Source: JAGLOK01 sp963676355 (GTDB lineage Bacteria > Bacillota > Clostridia > Christensenellales > UMGS416). Taken from it: DNA of 64,000 nt. The notes beneath the pieces are model-generated. The model was not told the DNA's origin. It did no database searches and was given only the letters and a program-made list of their open reading frames with translations. Both the position numbers and the translations under genes were made by a program. The DNA lies in contig OY781093.1 of the NCBI GenBank assembly GCA_963676355.1, positions 2,666,001 to 2,730,000 on the forward strand, given 5' to 3'. Below, piece after piece: positions 34,586-43,216 of this stretch (its first letter is position 1; each line of letters opens with the position of its first letter).

Positions 34586-37500
34586 ATGAAAACTACTACA
34601 CAAAAACTAAGAAAGACGTTAATGGTTTTATTGGCAATTGTTTTAATGCTTTTGCCGAACCTCATTGTATTTGCAGACAATGAAGCCGGAGTTGTTGGCA
34701 CTCCGACTCCTGATCCTTCAGCAACACCACAGGTTGAATATTCGGAAGGTTCTCCCACAGCAGAGCAGAGCTCTGGTGAGCCTACATATACTCCAACTGA
34801 TGGGCAAGCTACTGATGAGGTTTCAGAGAATCCCCCTGCGGAGCAGCAAAAACCTTCTGAAACACCTTCGGATAATCCTCCTGCGGAACAGGCAACTCCT
34901 TCCAATGAACCTTCGGATGTTCCTCCTGCTGAACAGGCAACTCCTTCCAATGAACCTTCGGATGTTCCTCCTGCCGAGCAGGAAACTCCTTCAAATGAAC
35001 CTTCGGATATTCCTCCCGCCGAGCAGGAAACTCCTTCAAATGAACCTTCGGATATTCCTCCCGCCGAGCAGGAAACTCCTTCAAACGAGCCTTCGGATGT
35101 TCCTCCTGCTGAGCAGGAAACTCCTTCAAACGAACCTTCGGATGTTCCTCCTGCTGAGCCACAGCAGAGCGCAGAAGCTCCTTCGGAGAGCCCTACAGGC
35201 GAGGAAGTAACACCTGAAAATTCAGGCGAACCGACAGAATCACCTTCAGAAGATCCGAAAGAAACTGCCACACCAACTCCCGAGCCGCCCGTGGAGAGGC
35301 TGATGGTTATGGCTCCACAGGGCGAACCAGCAAAAACAGAATCAGCTACGTATAGAACATTAAATTTCACTGGTGTAACTGGTCTTTCTCAGTATACATA
35401 CTCATACACATACTATTATTGGGAATATGTAATTGATGGATATTTATGGGGAATTCCATATGGTCACAACGAAGTAAGATCCGGAACAGATAGTGGAACA
35501 GTAACTGGTAACGGAAGTACTTCAATCCGATTAAGTGAATTCCTAGCAGGTACTACATCTGTTACCGTTCATGCACATACAGCTCAATACTATAGCTTTA
35601 AACAATGGAAACATTCTTCGCCGGGAAATCATGACAACAATCCGGTAACCTTTAACTACTCAAACATTACACTCGGAAACACAATGGCGGTAGAGCTTAA
35701 CTACAAGCCACCAACAGCAACATTAACATTCAGTGGCGCAGACGGCCTTGACCATTATGTGTATAACGGAAATACTTATACAGCAGGTCAGTCAGTTACA
35801 GTTGTGGTTGGCACGAATGTATCTGTGACCGCTTTTCCAACAAAGCACTGGGAAAACAACGGTTGGGAAACACCTTCCTTAGCTTCGGGCGACACAGCAA
35901 CATTCATTATGCCCTCAAGCAATACAAGTGTTAAAGCGAATTTTGAGCATGTTGAGTTCTTGCTTGAGTTCACAAATGCAACAGGCTTAGCTAACTATAC
36001 ATACGGTGGCAATACCTATAATGGTGGCGACTCCGTATGGGTAAGAAAAGGAACACCCGTTTCAGTTCAAGCCAATCCTGCAGCTCATTATGATAACAGC
36101 GGATGGACAACACCTCCATTAGCTTCAGGTGATACAGCAACATTCATAATGCCTTCAAACAATACAAGTGTTGAAGCTCAGTTTAGAAAAATTGAGTTCC
36201 TACTGACATTTGAAGATACTCCTGGACTTAGCTATTATCAATATACACTCACCACTTCAGGAATATCAGGAACTATGTCAGGCGGTCAATCAGTGTATAT
36301 TAAAGGAGGCGAGGAGATTAGAATTACAGCCTTTCCTGTCGCGCATTATACAAACGATGGATGGAGCAAAACTGTAACTCCAAATGTTTCTGACAACACA
36401 ACTCTCAGCTTTGAAATGCCCCCTGATGACAGAACAAGCATAAGAGCCAGCTTCTTTCAGCATGAATATGATTTGTCATTCGTGTTTAGCACCGGTCTCA
36501 AGTCCTATTCATACGTAGTCAACGGCGGAACTGAACAATATGTAACTTCATCACAAAGTATATATATACCAACCGGAGCATCAGTTTCAGTAACAGCCGT
36601 ACCAGAAGCGGCCTACGCAATTGATGGATGGAATCGCCCAAGTGGAGCATCCGGTGACACAGTTTCATTTACCATGGACGGTCCCAAAACAGCTGATGCA
36701 AAGGTAAAAGAAGATGGATATTATTTAACTCTAATAGACGGTTTATCCACTAAGAGCTTTTCCGTTACATATGGCGGAAAAACAGATGAATTAAATACAG
36801 CTAGACTGTTGTTGCCTAAGAATGCAAGTGTAACCGTAACCGCCAACGGTTTGAATCACACCATTTTTGATTTTTGGGCTACAGGCCATAATAGTCCTGC
36901 CACTACAAGCATTAACGGAAACACTTGGTCTTTCACAATGCAAAATGACTACATTTTATACTCTCACTTTGCAGTGGATGCTACAAGTCATTTGACTGTA
37001 AAATACGACTCTATGCTTGGTCCTGGTTCTGGATCAATCTCTGTAACCTACAATGGTAATACAAAGAAACTTTCAGGTCCTGGAACCGAAGTAACCTTTA
37101 AGTATAATCCAAGCATTACAACCATGACAATTACTGCAAATGCAGATTCTGGCAGTATGTTTATGGGCTGGACAAATCATGGCAATGTAACAAGCAAAAC
37201 AATGACAATAAACATCCCTACCGGACAGGGAGCAGCAACTCCCGCTGCAAGAAGTATGGCAGTAAAAACCATTGCTCCTTTATTCACAAACATCACACTT
37301 ATGCCTAAGTTTGCTAAACTCGGATCCCTGACCGTAACCAAAGTGGATCAAGATGACCATAACAAGAAGTTGTCCGGAGCAGCATTCAGTCTGACAGGGC
37401 CTAACAACTATTCTCAATCACAAACAACACCAATCTCAGGTGTTCTTACTTGGGATAACCTTCCAACCGGAACATACACACTGACTGAAACTTCAGCTCC

Positions 37501-39556
37501 TCTGGGCTATGAAGCTGTTCAGACATCTTGGAATGTTGTAATAGATGATAACAATCTGGATATAACAAAAACAATAGAGAACAAGGCAAGCTATTGCTCA
37601 TTAACAGTCAGAAAAGTTGATGCCGATAACAACTTAATTGCTGTCTCTGCAACATTTGAACTTTGGTTAGGCAACACTTTAATAAGTTCAAAAACAGAAA
37701 CAGACGGAACATTCACTTGGGATGATTTAAAACAGGGCGAATATACTATTAAAGAAACCAGCGCTCCATCGGGATACTACTGGGAAACTCAAAAACATGA
37801 TGTAACCCTTACTCCTAGCGAACAAGACTGGCCTAGATTTACAAAGAGTGTTGTAAATCTTGAATATGGAAAACTGATAGTATACAAGACAGATCAAAAC
37901 GGAACTCTACTTACAGGTGCTACATTCACACTCAATGGGGTTGGAGGCGTGGAATCTCCAGTCGACAGCGGCACTTATGTTTGGAAAGACCTCAAGCCCG
38001 GTGATTATACACTGGATGAAACGTTAGCGCCCAGCGGTTATTACATCAATGGTGATTCTTCACAATCTGTCACTATAGAAGCAGGAAAAACTAAAGAAAT
38101 CAGTGTTATGAACTACGAGTATGTTAACATCCAAGTTCAGAAGCTGAGTAACTTTACAAACCTTCCTCTGCAAGGTGCTGAGTTCAAAATTGAAGATAGT
38201 AATGGTCAAATAGGCGCAACTCAGACAACCGACGCAACAGGAGTCGCAACGTTTGGGGATGACTATGAACTTAAAGCTGGTGTTGCATATACTGTAACTG
38301 AGGTTTCTCCCCCTGCAAACTATCAAAATGACTCTACACCTGTCACAATCACTGTCAACTCACCAGGCGAAATAAATAAACTGTCTGAAGCAGTGTTTGA
38401 AAACACACCAATCCTTCAGAAAATAACAGTGGTGAAATACCTTGACCAAGTTGCAACAAGCACACTTAATGGAGTTCTTGACGGCACTAAATTCGAGTTA
38501 TTTGAATCAGGTAACAGCACTGCTATAGATTCACAAACTCTGTTAAACGGTGTTTGTGAATTCACGGGTTTGCTTCCCGGAAACTATGTGATTAAAGAGG
38601 CATCAAATGATGCAAATAAATTCTTTGTTTCAGATAATGACAAAAGCGTTACATTGAACTTAGTTGCACAGGAAGGCACAAACACTAATGTTAACTTCAC
38701 TAACACTCACGGCAATGCAGATTTCACAATCAGAAAAACCGATTCTAAAGACCAAAATCTTGGCCTTAAAGATGCGGTATACGAGCTTATTGGTAAGAAG
38801 TGGACCGGTACAGAATATGTACCCGTAACTTATCAGCTTCGCACTGATTCATATGGATATGCAGTAGTTAGAAGAATCACACCTGGCATCTATCTCCTCA
38901 AAGAAGTCACGGCACCATTTGGATATGCGATTGATCCTTCGGCATATCAAATCACAATCCTTCCTGGAAGATCTGCTGAAAACGTATTCTACGTAAGCAA
39001 TGTTGAGTATGAACGAGGCAGACTAACGCTCACAAAGAGAATTAGTAATTATAACGAAGCTCTGCCTGGTGCAACTTTCTCACTCTATAAAAAAACACTT
39101 TCAGGTGATGTGCTTGTCTCTTCTGACGTAACAAATGCACAGGGCAATATTATTTGGGGCAACTTGCAATCTGGCAATTATGTCCTAGTTGAAGATTCCG
39201 CACCCACAGGATACACGATACTTACTAAATCAAGCTATATCACTATAGATCCAGGTGAAAGCGCGGGCATAGTATTGTTTAATGATGGTCCTTCTCGAAA
39301 TAGAGGAACCGTTATTACACCTGAGCCTGTTCCGGCAGGTCCGGAAAGCACTCCTTCTCCTTCACCGACTCCAACACCTGCACCGACTCCAACCGCTACC
39401 CCTATTGAAGGCGATGAACTAATAATTGAAGATGTTGACCCTGCATTTGGTCCTGAAACAGGCGAAGGTGATGCACTGTTTATTACAATAGGCATATTGC
39501 TCCTTATGGGATGCGTCTTGTTTGTTCTTAGAAAGCGCTTTACAACTCACCAATAA
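34586..39556 (+). CDS. Giant cell-surface adhesin with CnaB/SpaA-like repeats
   Basis: A 1656-residue surface protein. Signal peptide to about residue 30 (LPNLIVFA). Pro/Glu/Thr/Ser stalk at about 31-240, with six near-identical 15-residue repeats (PPAEQETPSNEPSDV) plus degenerate ones at each end. About seven beta-rich repeats follow at 257-910 (pattern: LxFxxxxGLxxYxY ... VSVTAxPxxHYxxxGW ... FxMP), resembling InlB-type bacterial repeats. Seven CnaB/SpaA-like domains cover 913-1570, each with K in VTKVD-type strands, E in ETSAPxGY-type strands and a closing N, the residues of an intramolecular isopeptide bond. A second Thr/Pro stretch leads to GPETG at about 1622-1626, one transmembrane helix and RKRF. 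This is an adhesin or pilin-like stalk; its ligand is unknown and no sortase gene is in the window. Confidence 0.88.
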   Translation: MKTTTQKLRKTLMVLLAIVLMLLPNLIVFADNEAGVVGTPTPDPSATPQVEYSEGSPTAEQSSGEPTYTPTDGQATDEVSENPPAEQQKPSETPSDNPPAEQATPSNEPSDVPPAEQATPSNEPSDVPPAEQETPSNEPSDIPPAEQETPSNEPSDIPPAEQETPSNEPSDVPPAEQETPSNEPSDVPPAEPQQSAEAPSESPTGEEVTPENSGEPTESPSEDPKETATPTPEPPVERLMVMAPQGEPAKTESATYRTLNFTGVTGLSQYTYSYTYYYWEYVIDGYLWGIPYGHNEVRSGTDSGTVTGNGSTSIRLSEFLAGTTSVTVHAHTAQYYSFKQWKHSSPGNHDNNPVTFNYSNITLGNTMAVELNYKPPTATLTFSGADGLDHYVYNGNTYTAGQSVTVVVGTNVSVTAFPTKHWENNGWETPSLASGDTATFIMPSSNTSVKANFEHVEFLLEFTNATGLANYTYGGNTYNGGDSVWVRKGTPVSVQANPAAHYDNSGWTTPPLASGDTATFIMPSNNTSVEAQFRKIEFLLTFEDTPGLSYYQYTLTTSGISGTMSGGQSVYIKGGEEIRITAFPVAHYTNDGWSKTVTPNVSDNTTLSFEMPPDDRTSIRASFFQHEYDLSFVFSTGLKSYSYVVNGGTEQYVTSSQSIYIPTGASVSVTAVPEAAYAIDGWNRPSGASGDTVSFTMDGPKTADAKVKEDGYYLTLIDGLSTKSFSVTYGGKTDELNTARLLLPKNASVTVTANGLNHTIFDFWATGHNSPATTSINGNTWSFTMQNDYILYSHFAVDATSHLTVKYDSMLGPGSGSISVTYNGNTKKLSGPGTEVTFKYNPSITTMTITANADSGSMFMGWTNHGNVTSKTMTINIPTGQGAATPAARSMAVKTIAPLFTNITLMPKFAKLGSLTVTKVDQDDHNKKLSGAAFSLTGPNNYSQSQTTPISGVLTWDNLPTGTYTLTETSAPLGYEAVQTSWNVVIDDNNLDITKTIENKASYCSLTVRKVDADNNLIAVSATFELWLGNTLISSKTETDGTFTWDDLKQGEYTIKETSAPSGYYWETQKHDVTLTPSEQDWPRFTKSVVNLEYGKLIVYKTDQNGTLLTGATFTLNGVGGVESPVDSGTYVWKDLKPGDYTLDETLAPSGYYINGDSSQSVTIEAGKTKEISVMNYEYVNIQVQKLSNFTNLPLQGAEFKIEDSNGQIGATQTTDATGVATFGDDYELKAGVAYTVTEVSPPANYQNDSTPVTITVNSPGEINKLSEAVFENTPILQKITVVKYLDQVATSTLNGVLDGTKFELFESGNSTAIDSQTLLNGVCEFTGLLPGNYVIKEASNDANKFFVSDNDKSVTLNLVAQEGTNTNVNFTNTHGNADFTIRKTDSKDQNLGLKDAVYELIGKKWTGTEYVPVTYQLRTDSYGYAVVRRITPGIYLLKEVTAPFGYAIDPSAYQITILPGRSAENVFYVSNVEYERGRLTLTKRISNYNEALPGATFSLYKKTLSGDVLVSSDVTNAQGNIIWGNLQSGNYVLVEDSAPTGYTILTKSSYITIDPGESAGIVLFNDGPSRNRGTVITPEPVPAGPESTPSPSPTPTPAPTPTATPIEGDELIIEDVDPAFGPETGEGDALFITIGILLLMGCVLFVLRKRFTTHQ
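34832..35191 (+). repeat. 45-bp coding tandem repeat in the adhesin stalk
   Basis: Eight consecutive 45-bp units encoding 15 residues. The six central units (34877-35146) differ by only a few mostly silent changes and by A/E and V/I swaps; the first and last are degenerate. Such repeats change copy number by slippage or recombination and set the length of the wall-spanning stalk. Confidence 0.92.
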
Positions 39557-39621
39557 CTGTATCTTAATATACGAAGCAACATTCATTACAAAATGAATTA
39601 ATTCCAAAAACAGACATAATA

Positions 39622-39656
39622 AAAACCTCCTGCTATAGAATAATAGCAGGAGGTTT
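39622..39656. terminator. Terminator of the adhesin gene
   Basis: Arms AAAACCTCCTGCTAT and ATAGCAGGAGGTTTT with a six-base loop, a perfect 15-bp stem about 65 bases after the stop. Confidence 0.85.
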
Positions 39657-39701
39657 TCTAATACATAGAAACTATAAAATGAGAAAGCTTTCTGAGAAAA
39701 C

Positions 39702-39735
39702 AAAAAGACATCCCGCAAGCAAATCGGGATGTCTT
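39702..39735 (-). terminator. Terminator of the UbiA/PHP operon
   Basis: Minus-strand arms GACATCCCG and CGGGATGTC with a nine-base loop, then TTTTTG, just after the stop at 39747. Confidence 0.82.
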
Positions 39736-39746
39736 CACCTATACTT

Positions 39747-40208
39747 TTATAAATGTAAATCCATCAAATTGGGACCATCATTCTTTTCAACTCTCGGGCC
39801 CATTATATCTTCCATCTTGTCATGCTCCACATGGATTTTAACAATGCCCATAATTACGTACATTACAGCAATTCCAAGCAAAATATAATTAATCGCCCCT
39901 GCTGTGTACGCTCCCTTTTCAATTGATTCAAGAATAGTGTAAATTACAACAGGAATAATAGTTGCTATTCCTCCTGCCAATGCTTTCCAAAATGAAATAA
40001 ATAGGCACAAAACTGCGACTATCACAAGCCCCATCCTAATTATCTCCGAAACAGATATACCATCAAACATTCTGTAAAATGGTGTTCCCGACAAAAAACG
40101 CGCGGCAAAAAATACAACAAGTAGTATAATTATACCACCTGCAATCCTTAAAAGCGCACTTATTAGTTTATATGCAAAAGGTTTATCCCTATATTTCTCA
40201 CGTACCAT
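39747..40208 (-). CDS. Small membrane protein of the UbiA/PHP operon
   Basis: A 153-residue protein with about four membrane helices (GGIIILLVVFFAARFL; IRMGLVIVAVLCLFISFW; GIATIIPVVIYTIL; YILLGIAVMYVIMGIV) and a charged cytosolic tail with HVEHDKMED. I do not recognise a family. It is the last gene of a four-gene operon, seven bases after the UbiA-type gene. The tight spacing suggests it acts in the same envelope pathway; its role is unknown. Confidence 0.65.
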   Translation of the reverse strand: MVREKYRDKPFAYKLISALLRIAGGIIILLVVFFAARFLSGTPFYRMFDGISVSEIIRMGLVIVAVLCLFISFWKALAGGIATIIPVVIYTILESIEKGAYTAGAINYILLGIAVMYVIMGIVKIHVEHDKMEDIMGPRVEKNDGPNLMDLHL

Positions 40209-40215
40209 AATTCAC

Positions 40216-41079
40216 CTAACCAAATAAAATCAATGCTCCGGACACCAATCCCCATATCAGCATATCTGCCATGAGTGGAATGTCTGTCAGAAGTGCCATT
40301 TCAGGAGCATCGTGCCTTTGTTTTTGATCAGCAATATAAATATATCTAAATATGCCAAACACAACGAAAGGAAGCGTTATCATCATAATTGAGCCAACCG
40401 GCGAAAAGAAAGTGTATATCGCATATGCCACTATAATGGATGGTGTTATCACTGACAACATTTCCTTTATGGATTCCACAGAATAGTTTTTAAGCACGCT
40501 GCGTGTCTGACCATCTTCTCCGATTTTTTCAATTTCTCCCCTGCGCTTATTTAGTGCAAGGTAGAGCGCCAATAGCGCTGTGCATAGCACGAGCCACGGC
40601 GAAATCTTAACATTAAGTGCCGCAACGCCTCCAACGGCGCGAAGAACAAAGCCACTCATAATTATCATTACATCTATTATAACAATATGCTTGAGAACCA
40701 CAGAATATAAAACCATAATAACAATGTAGCCTGCTACACAAACAAAGAACCAAAAGTTCACCAAAAGAAATGCTACAGAGGACGCCGCTATTATCAACGC
40801 ACCCATTATAAATGACGCAAGTGGTATTGGAACTGCGCCGGATGCAATCGGACGATGCCTTTTTTCAGGATGCAGGCTGTCTTCCTTTTTATCCATCATA
40901 TCGTTAAATATATATATTGCAGAAGATGCCATGCAAAACGCTATTAGTGCGAAAATCGTCGTTACCCAAGCGCTCATCTGAGTCACCATTCCGGCAAACA
41001 CAATGCCCGGAAGAACAAAAATGTTTTTTATCCACTGCTTTACTCGAAGCAGCTTTATAAATGTTTTAATATTACTCAC
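40216..41079 (-). CDS. UbiA-family prenyltransferase, polyprenyl-phosphate phosphoribosyltransferase-like
   Basis: A 287-residue integral membrane enzyme with eight or nine helices. The first Asp-rich motif is NDMMDKKEDSLHPEKRHRPIASG, the form typical of decaprenyl-phosphate 5-phosphoribose synthases (mycobacterial Rv3806c type). The second polar motif is ALYLALNKRRGEIEKIG. Such enzymes move 5-phosphoribosyl from PRPP to polyprenyl phosphate as the first step to lipid-linked ribose or arabinose. Menaquinone and heme prenyltransferases have different motif spacing. It lies between a PHP phosphoesterase and a small membrane protein. The DprE1/DprE2 epimerase genes that make arabinose are not in the window. 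Confidence 0.8.
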   Translation of the reverse strand: MSNIKTFIKLLRVKQWIKNIFVLPGIVFAGMVTQMSAWVTTIFALIAFCMASSAIYIFNDMMDKKEDSLHPEKRHRPIASGAVPIPLASFIMGALIIAASSVAFLLVNFWFFVCVAGYIVIMVLYSVVLKHIVIIDVMIIMSGFVLRAVGGVAALNVKISPWLVLCTALLALYLALNKRRGEIEKIGEDGQTRSVLKNYSVESIKEMLSVITPSIIVAYAIYTFFSPVGSIMMITLPFVVFGIFRYIYIADQKQRHDAPEMALLTDIPLMADMLIWGLVSGALILFG

Positions 41080-41085
41080 AGCTAC

Positions 41086-41757
41086 CTACCTTCCAAAATG
41101 CTTCTTTTTTATCTTATCAATTTTAGTTATAACATGTATCCCCTGAAACGTTCTTTTTGTTCTGGGTTTTGCATCTTTTATCGCCTCTAACAGACCATCA
41201 GGTGTTAACTCAAATGGCTTTTCAAACTCCATATAGGAATTCCCAAGCTCCCACAATGTGTGAGCATCACTCCCACATCCCATTAAAATATCATTTTCTT
41301 TTGCTAGCTCAAGTGCCTTTTTGTCATCGGCTGCAAAAACATTTCTAGAGTTAAATATCTCTAAGATATCCGCTCTTTTAACAGCAGCAGCGAGCGCTTC
41401 AGGAGTAAGCTTTGATGTCCTTAGCCTATCCTTTGGATGAGGTATGTAAACAATACCACCTTGAGCTATAATAGCATCAATAGTCCATGTGATGCTTTTA
41501 AATGATGCAATCTTTTCTTTAAGGAAAAAGCCCGTAACTTCCCCACTATCAGTTTTTATTTCCTCACCTACAATAACGCGGTCCGGATAGCTCTGCTGAA
41601 GCTTTAACGCTCCTTCAATCTCATTATGGTCGGATAAAACTATACCAAAATCCGTGTTTTTATCAAGAAATTCGCCTATCTTTTTAAGACTTAGCTTACT
41701 ATCTGCGGAATATTCGGAGTGCATATGCATATCAAGTTTTGTGAATGCGCTAATCAT
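41086..41757 (-). CDS. PHP-domain phosphoesterase
   Basis: A 223-residue metal-dependent phosphoesterase with the PHP signature: DMHMHSEYSADSKLS (first HxH), LSDHNEIEGA, VYIPHPKDRLR and CGSDAHTLWELG. The start at 41757 has GGGGAG four to five bases upstream; an ATG at 41775 lies deeper in the preceding gene. It overlaps that gene by eight bases and ends six bases before the UbiA-type gene. In this setting it could remove the phosphate from polyprenyl-phosphoribose phosphate, the step done by a PAP2-type enzyme in mycobacteria. That is inference from context. Confidence 0.82.
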   Translation of the reverse strand: MISAFTKLDMHMHSEYSADSKLSLKKIGEFLDKNTDFGIVLSDHNEIEGALKLQQSYPDRVIVGEEIKTDSGEVTGFFLKEKIASFKSITWTIDAIIAQGGIVYIPHPKDRLRTSKLTPEALAAAVKRADILEIFNSRNVFAADDKKALELAKENDILMGCGSDAHTLWELGNSYMEFEKPFELTPDGLLEAIKDAKPRTKRTFQGIHVITKIDKIKKKHFGR

Positions 41758-42781
41758 TTTTCTCCCCGCTTTCATTCATTTCATCTAAAATCACAATTTC
41801 TTCATTCGTGTTAACATTATGCTTTTTCAAAAGTCTTTGTACTACAAGCAGACCAACAATCCCAATGATTACGCCCAACCAGAGCGTAGATATCCTTGTG
41901 ACAATCGTCGTCGCCGAAGCCAATACTTTATCTACATCAAAAAGAACCGTAAGCACACCCAATATAGATACTTCTGCCGCAATAAGTCCTCCAGGAAGCA
42001 TTGAAAGCGCACCCATAAGGGATGAGACTGAAACTGTAAACACTGAACCCAAAACTGTAAAGTCCACTCCGAAGGCTTTGAGTGCCAAAAACACCACAAG
42101 TCCTTCAAAAAACCATGATACAGTTCCGATTCCTACTGCAACTCCCATTCTGTCTAAACGGGTAAGTTCATATGTATGGCTGTAGAAATTTTCAAATGCA
42201 TCAGCAAATTTTTTAAGAAATTTAATTTTGGACAGCATTCTTATTATAAACATAGCAAATGGTTTTATACGAATAGCAGCTACAAAAAGCGCAACAATTA
42301 CGACACACGCTATTATGGCTGCATAACCATATGAAAATGCAATTGCACCTACGGATGCAAGTATAATCATAGAAATGGCATCAGACACGCGTTCCATCAA
42401 AACCATTGGCATAGTCTTTGCCATATCAACTCCAGCCAGCTCTTTTAAAAGATAGCTTTTAAAAAACTCTCCAACTTTTGCAGGTGTTACAGTCATTGAT
42501 AGTCCTGCCACAAAAACAGGCAAGTTCACTTTCCTTGGCACCTTAATATTTAGCTGCTTAAGGTAATAGTTCCACTTAACATAGCGCAAAACATAGTTCA
42601 TGGGCGCAAGTATAAGTATTATTGGCAAATAGTTGAAATTAAATCTGCTTATCGATTGTTTTAGTTCTCCAAAATCGGCTAGTATTCCGATTCCTGCAAA
42701 AACCACAACTCCTAGCATGGCATATATAACTATACCCTTTTTTATCTTACTGAAGCTTAACGCTTTATTCTTAGATTTCAT
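41750..42781 (-). CDS. Flippase-like LPG_synthase_TM membrane protein
   Basis: A 343-residue protein of the lysylphosphatidylglycerol-synthase transmembrane family (UPF0104/AglD type), with about eight helices. Seen: PMNYVLRYVKWNYYLKQL, the signature FVAGLSMTVTPAKVGEFFKSYLLK and ERVSDAISMIIL, and later LSMLPGGLIAAEVSILG. It lacks the soluble transferase domain of MprF, so it corresponds to the flippase half. Such proteins are thought to flip polar lipids. AGAGGA precedes the ATG; an extended -10 (TGCTATAAT, 42817-42812) lies upstream. First gene of the four-gene operon. Confidence 0.85.
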   Translation of the reverse strand: MKSKNKALSFSKIKKGIVIYAMLGVVVFAGIGILADFGELKQSISRFNFNYLPIILILAPMNYVLRYVKWNYYLKQLNIKVPRKVNLPVFVAGLSMTVTPAKVGEFFKSYLLKELAGVDMAKTMPMVLMERVSDAISMIILASVGAIAFSYGYAAIIACVVIVALFVAAIRIKPFAMFIIRMLSKIKFLKKFADAFENFYSHTYELTRLDRMGVAVGIGTVSWFFEGLVVFLALKAFGVDFTVLGSVFTVSVSSLMGALSMLPGGLIAAEVSILGVLTVLFDVDKVLASATTIVTRISTLWLGVIIGIVGLLVVQRLLKKHNVNTNEEIVILDEMNESGEKND

Positions 42782-42890
42782 GTATCCTCTGTTTAATTTT
42801 TAGTAATATGTATTATAGCATAATTGCATAATTCATACTATATCATACCCTGATAGATTTAAGCAAAAGTCACATAATTTAGCTATTTGA

Positions 42891-42919
42891 TTGACACGTT
42901 ATTTGAAAAGAAATATAAT
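42891..42919 (+). promoter_or_regulatory. Consensus promoter of feoAB
   Basis: TTGACA (42891-42896), 17-base spacer, TATAAT (42914-42919): perfect sigma-A consensus, so expression is probably controlled by repression. Confidence 0.88.
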
Positions 42920-42932
42920 AGCCTTGGATGAT

Positions 42933-42948
42933 GTTAGTTCATGCTAAC
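42933..42948. promoter_or_regulatory. Probable metal-dependent repressor box (DtxR/IdeR type)
   Basis: Inverted repeat GTTAG-N6-CTAAC just downstream of the predicted start of the feo transcript. The TTAG/CTAA arms resemble DtxR-family operators. Binding by an iron-loaded repressor would block the strong promoter. Inferred from position and sequence. Confidence 0.55.
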
Positions 42949-42963
42949 TGAAAGGTATAGATT

Positions 42964-43197
42964 TTGAAAACAGAGTTTTTAGCTAATCTTAAAAAAGGTC
43001 AATCCGGCACTATATATTCATTTCCCAAGGGAGAGCGAGCAAGACTCCGCCTTTCTGAAATGGGATTAAGAGAAGGAATACAAATTAAAGTTGTACAAAT
43101 CATCCCTTTAAAAGGTCCTGTGGTAATCCAATTGGGACAAACGCAAATTGCGATAGGCCACGGTATGGCAAGCCGCATGAAAATCAATATAAATTAA
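42964..43197 (+). CDS. feoA: FeoA, ferrous-iron transport accessory protein
   Basis: A 77-residue SH3-like FeoA protein (LKKGQSGTIYSFPKGERARLRLSEMGLREG; VVIQLGQTQIAIGHGMASRMKI). It begins with TTG, read by AAAGG eight bases upstream; there is no better start in frame. FeoA binds FeoB and supports Fe2+ uptake. It is followed 19 bases later by feoB, which also starts with TTG. Confidence 0.92.
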   Translation: MKTEFLANLKKGQSGTIYSFPKGERARLRLSEMGLREGIQIKVVQIIPLKGPVVIQLGQTQIAIGHGMASRMKININ

Positions 43198-43216
43198 AAT
43201 CAAAAGAGGCTCTTCT

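Noticed and set aside
34832..35191. Regular repeat considered as a CRISPR array
   Set aside because: Units are contiguous with no unique spacers and stay in frame with the adhesin; no cas genes are nearby.
34555..35370. Long minus-strand open frame (271 codons) rich in Gly/Ser repeats
   Set aside because: It mirrors the 45-bp repeat of the adhesin on the other strand, has no ribosome site, and the plus-strand frame has signal peptide and domains.
39419..39718. Minus-strand open frame of 99 codons across the adhesin end
   Set aside because: It runs through the adhesin terminator and membrane-helix codons and has no homology features.
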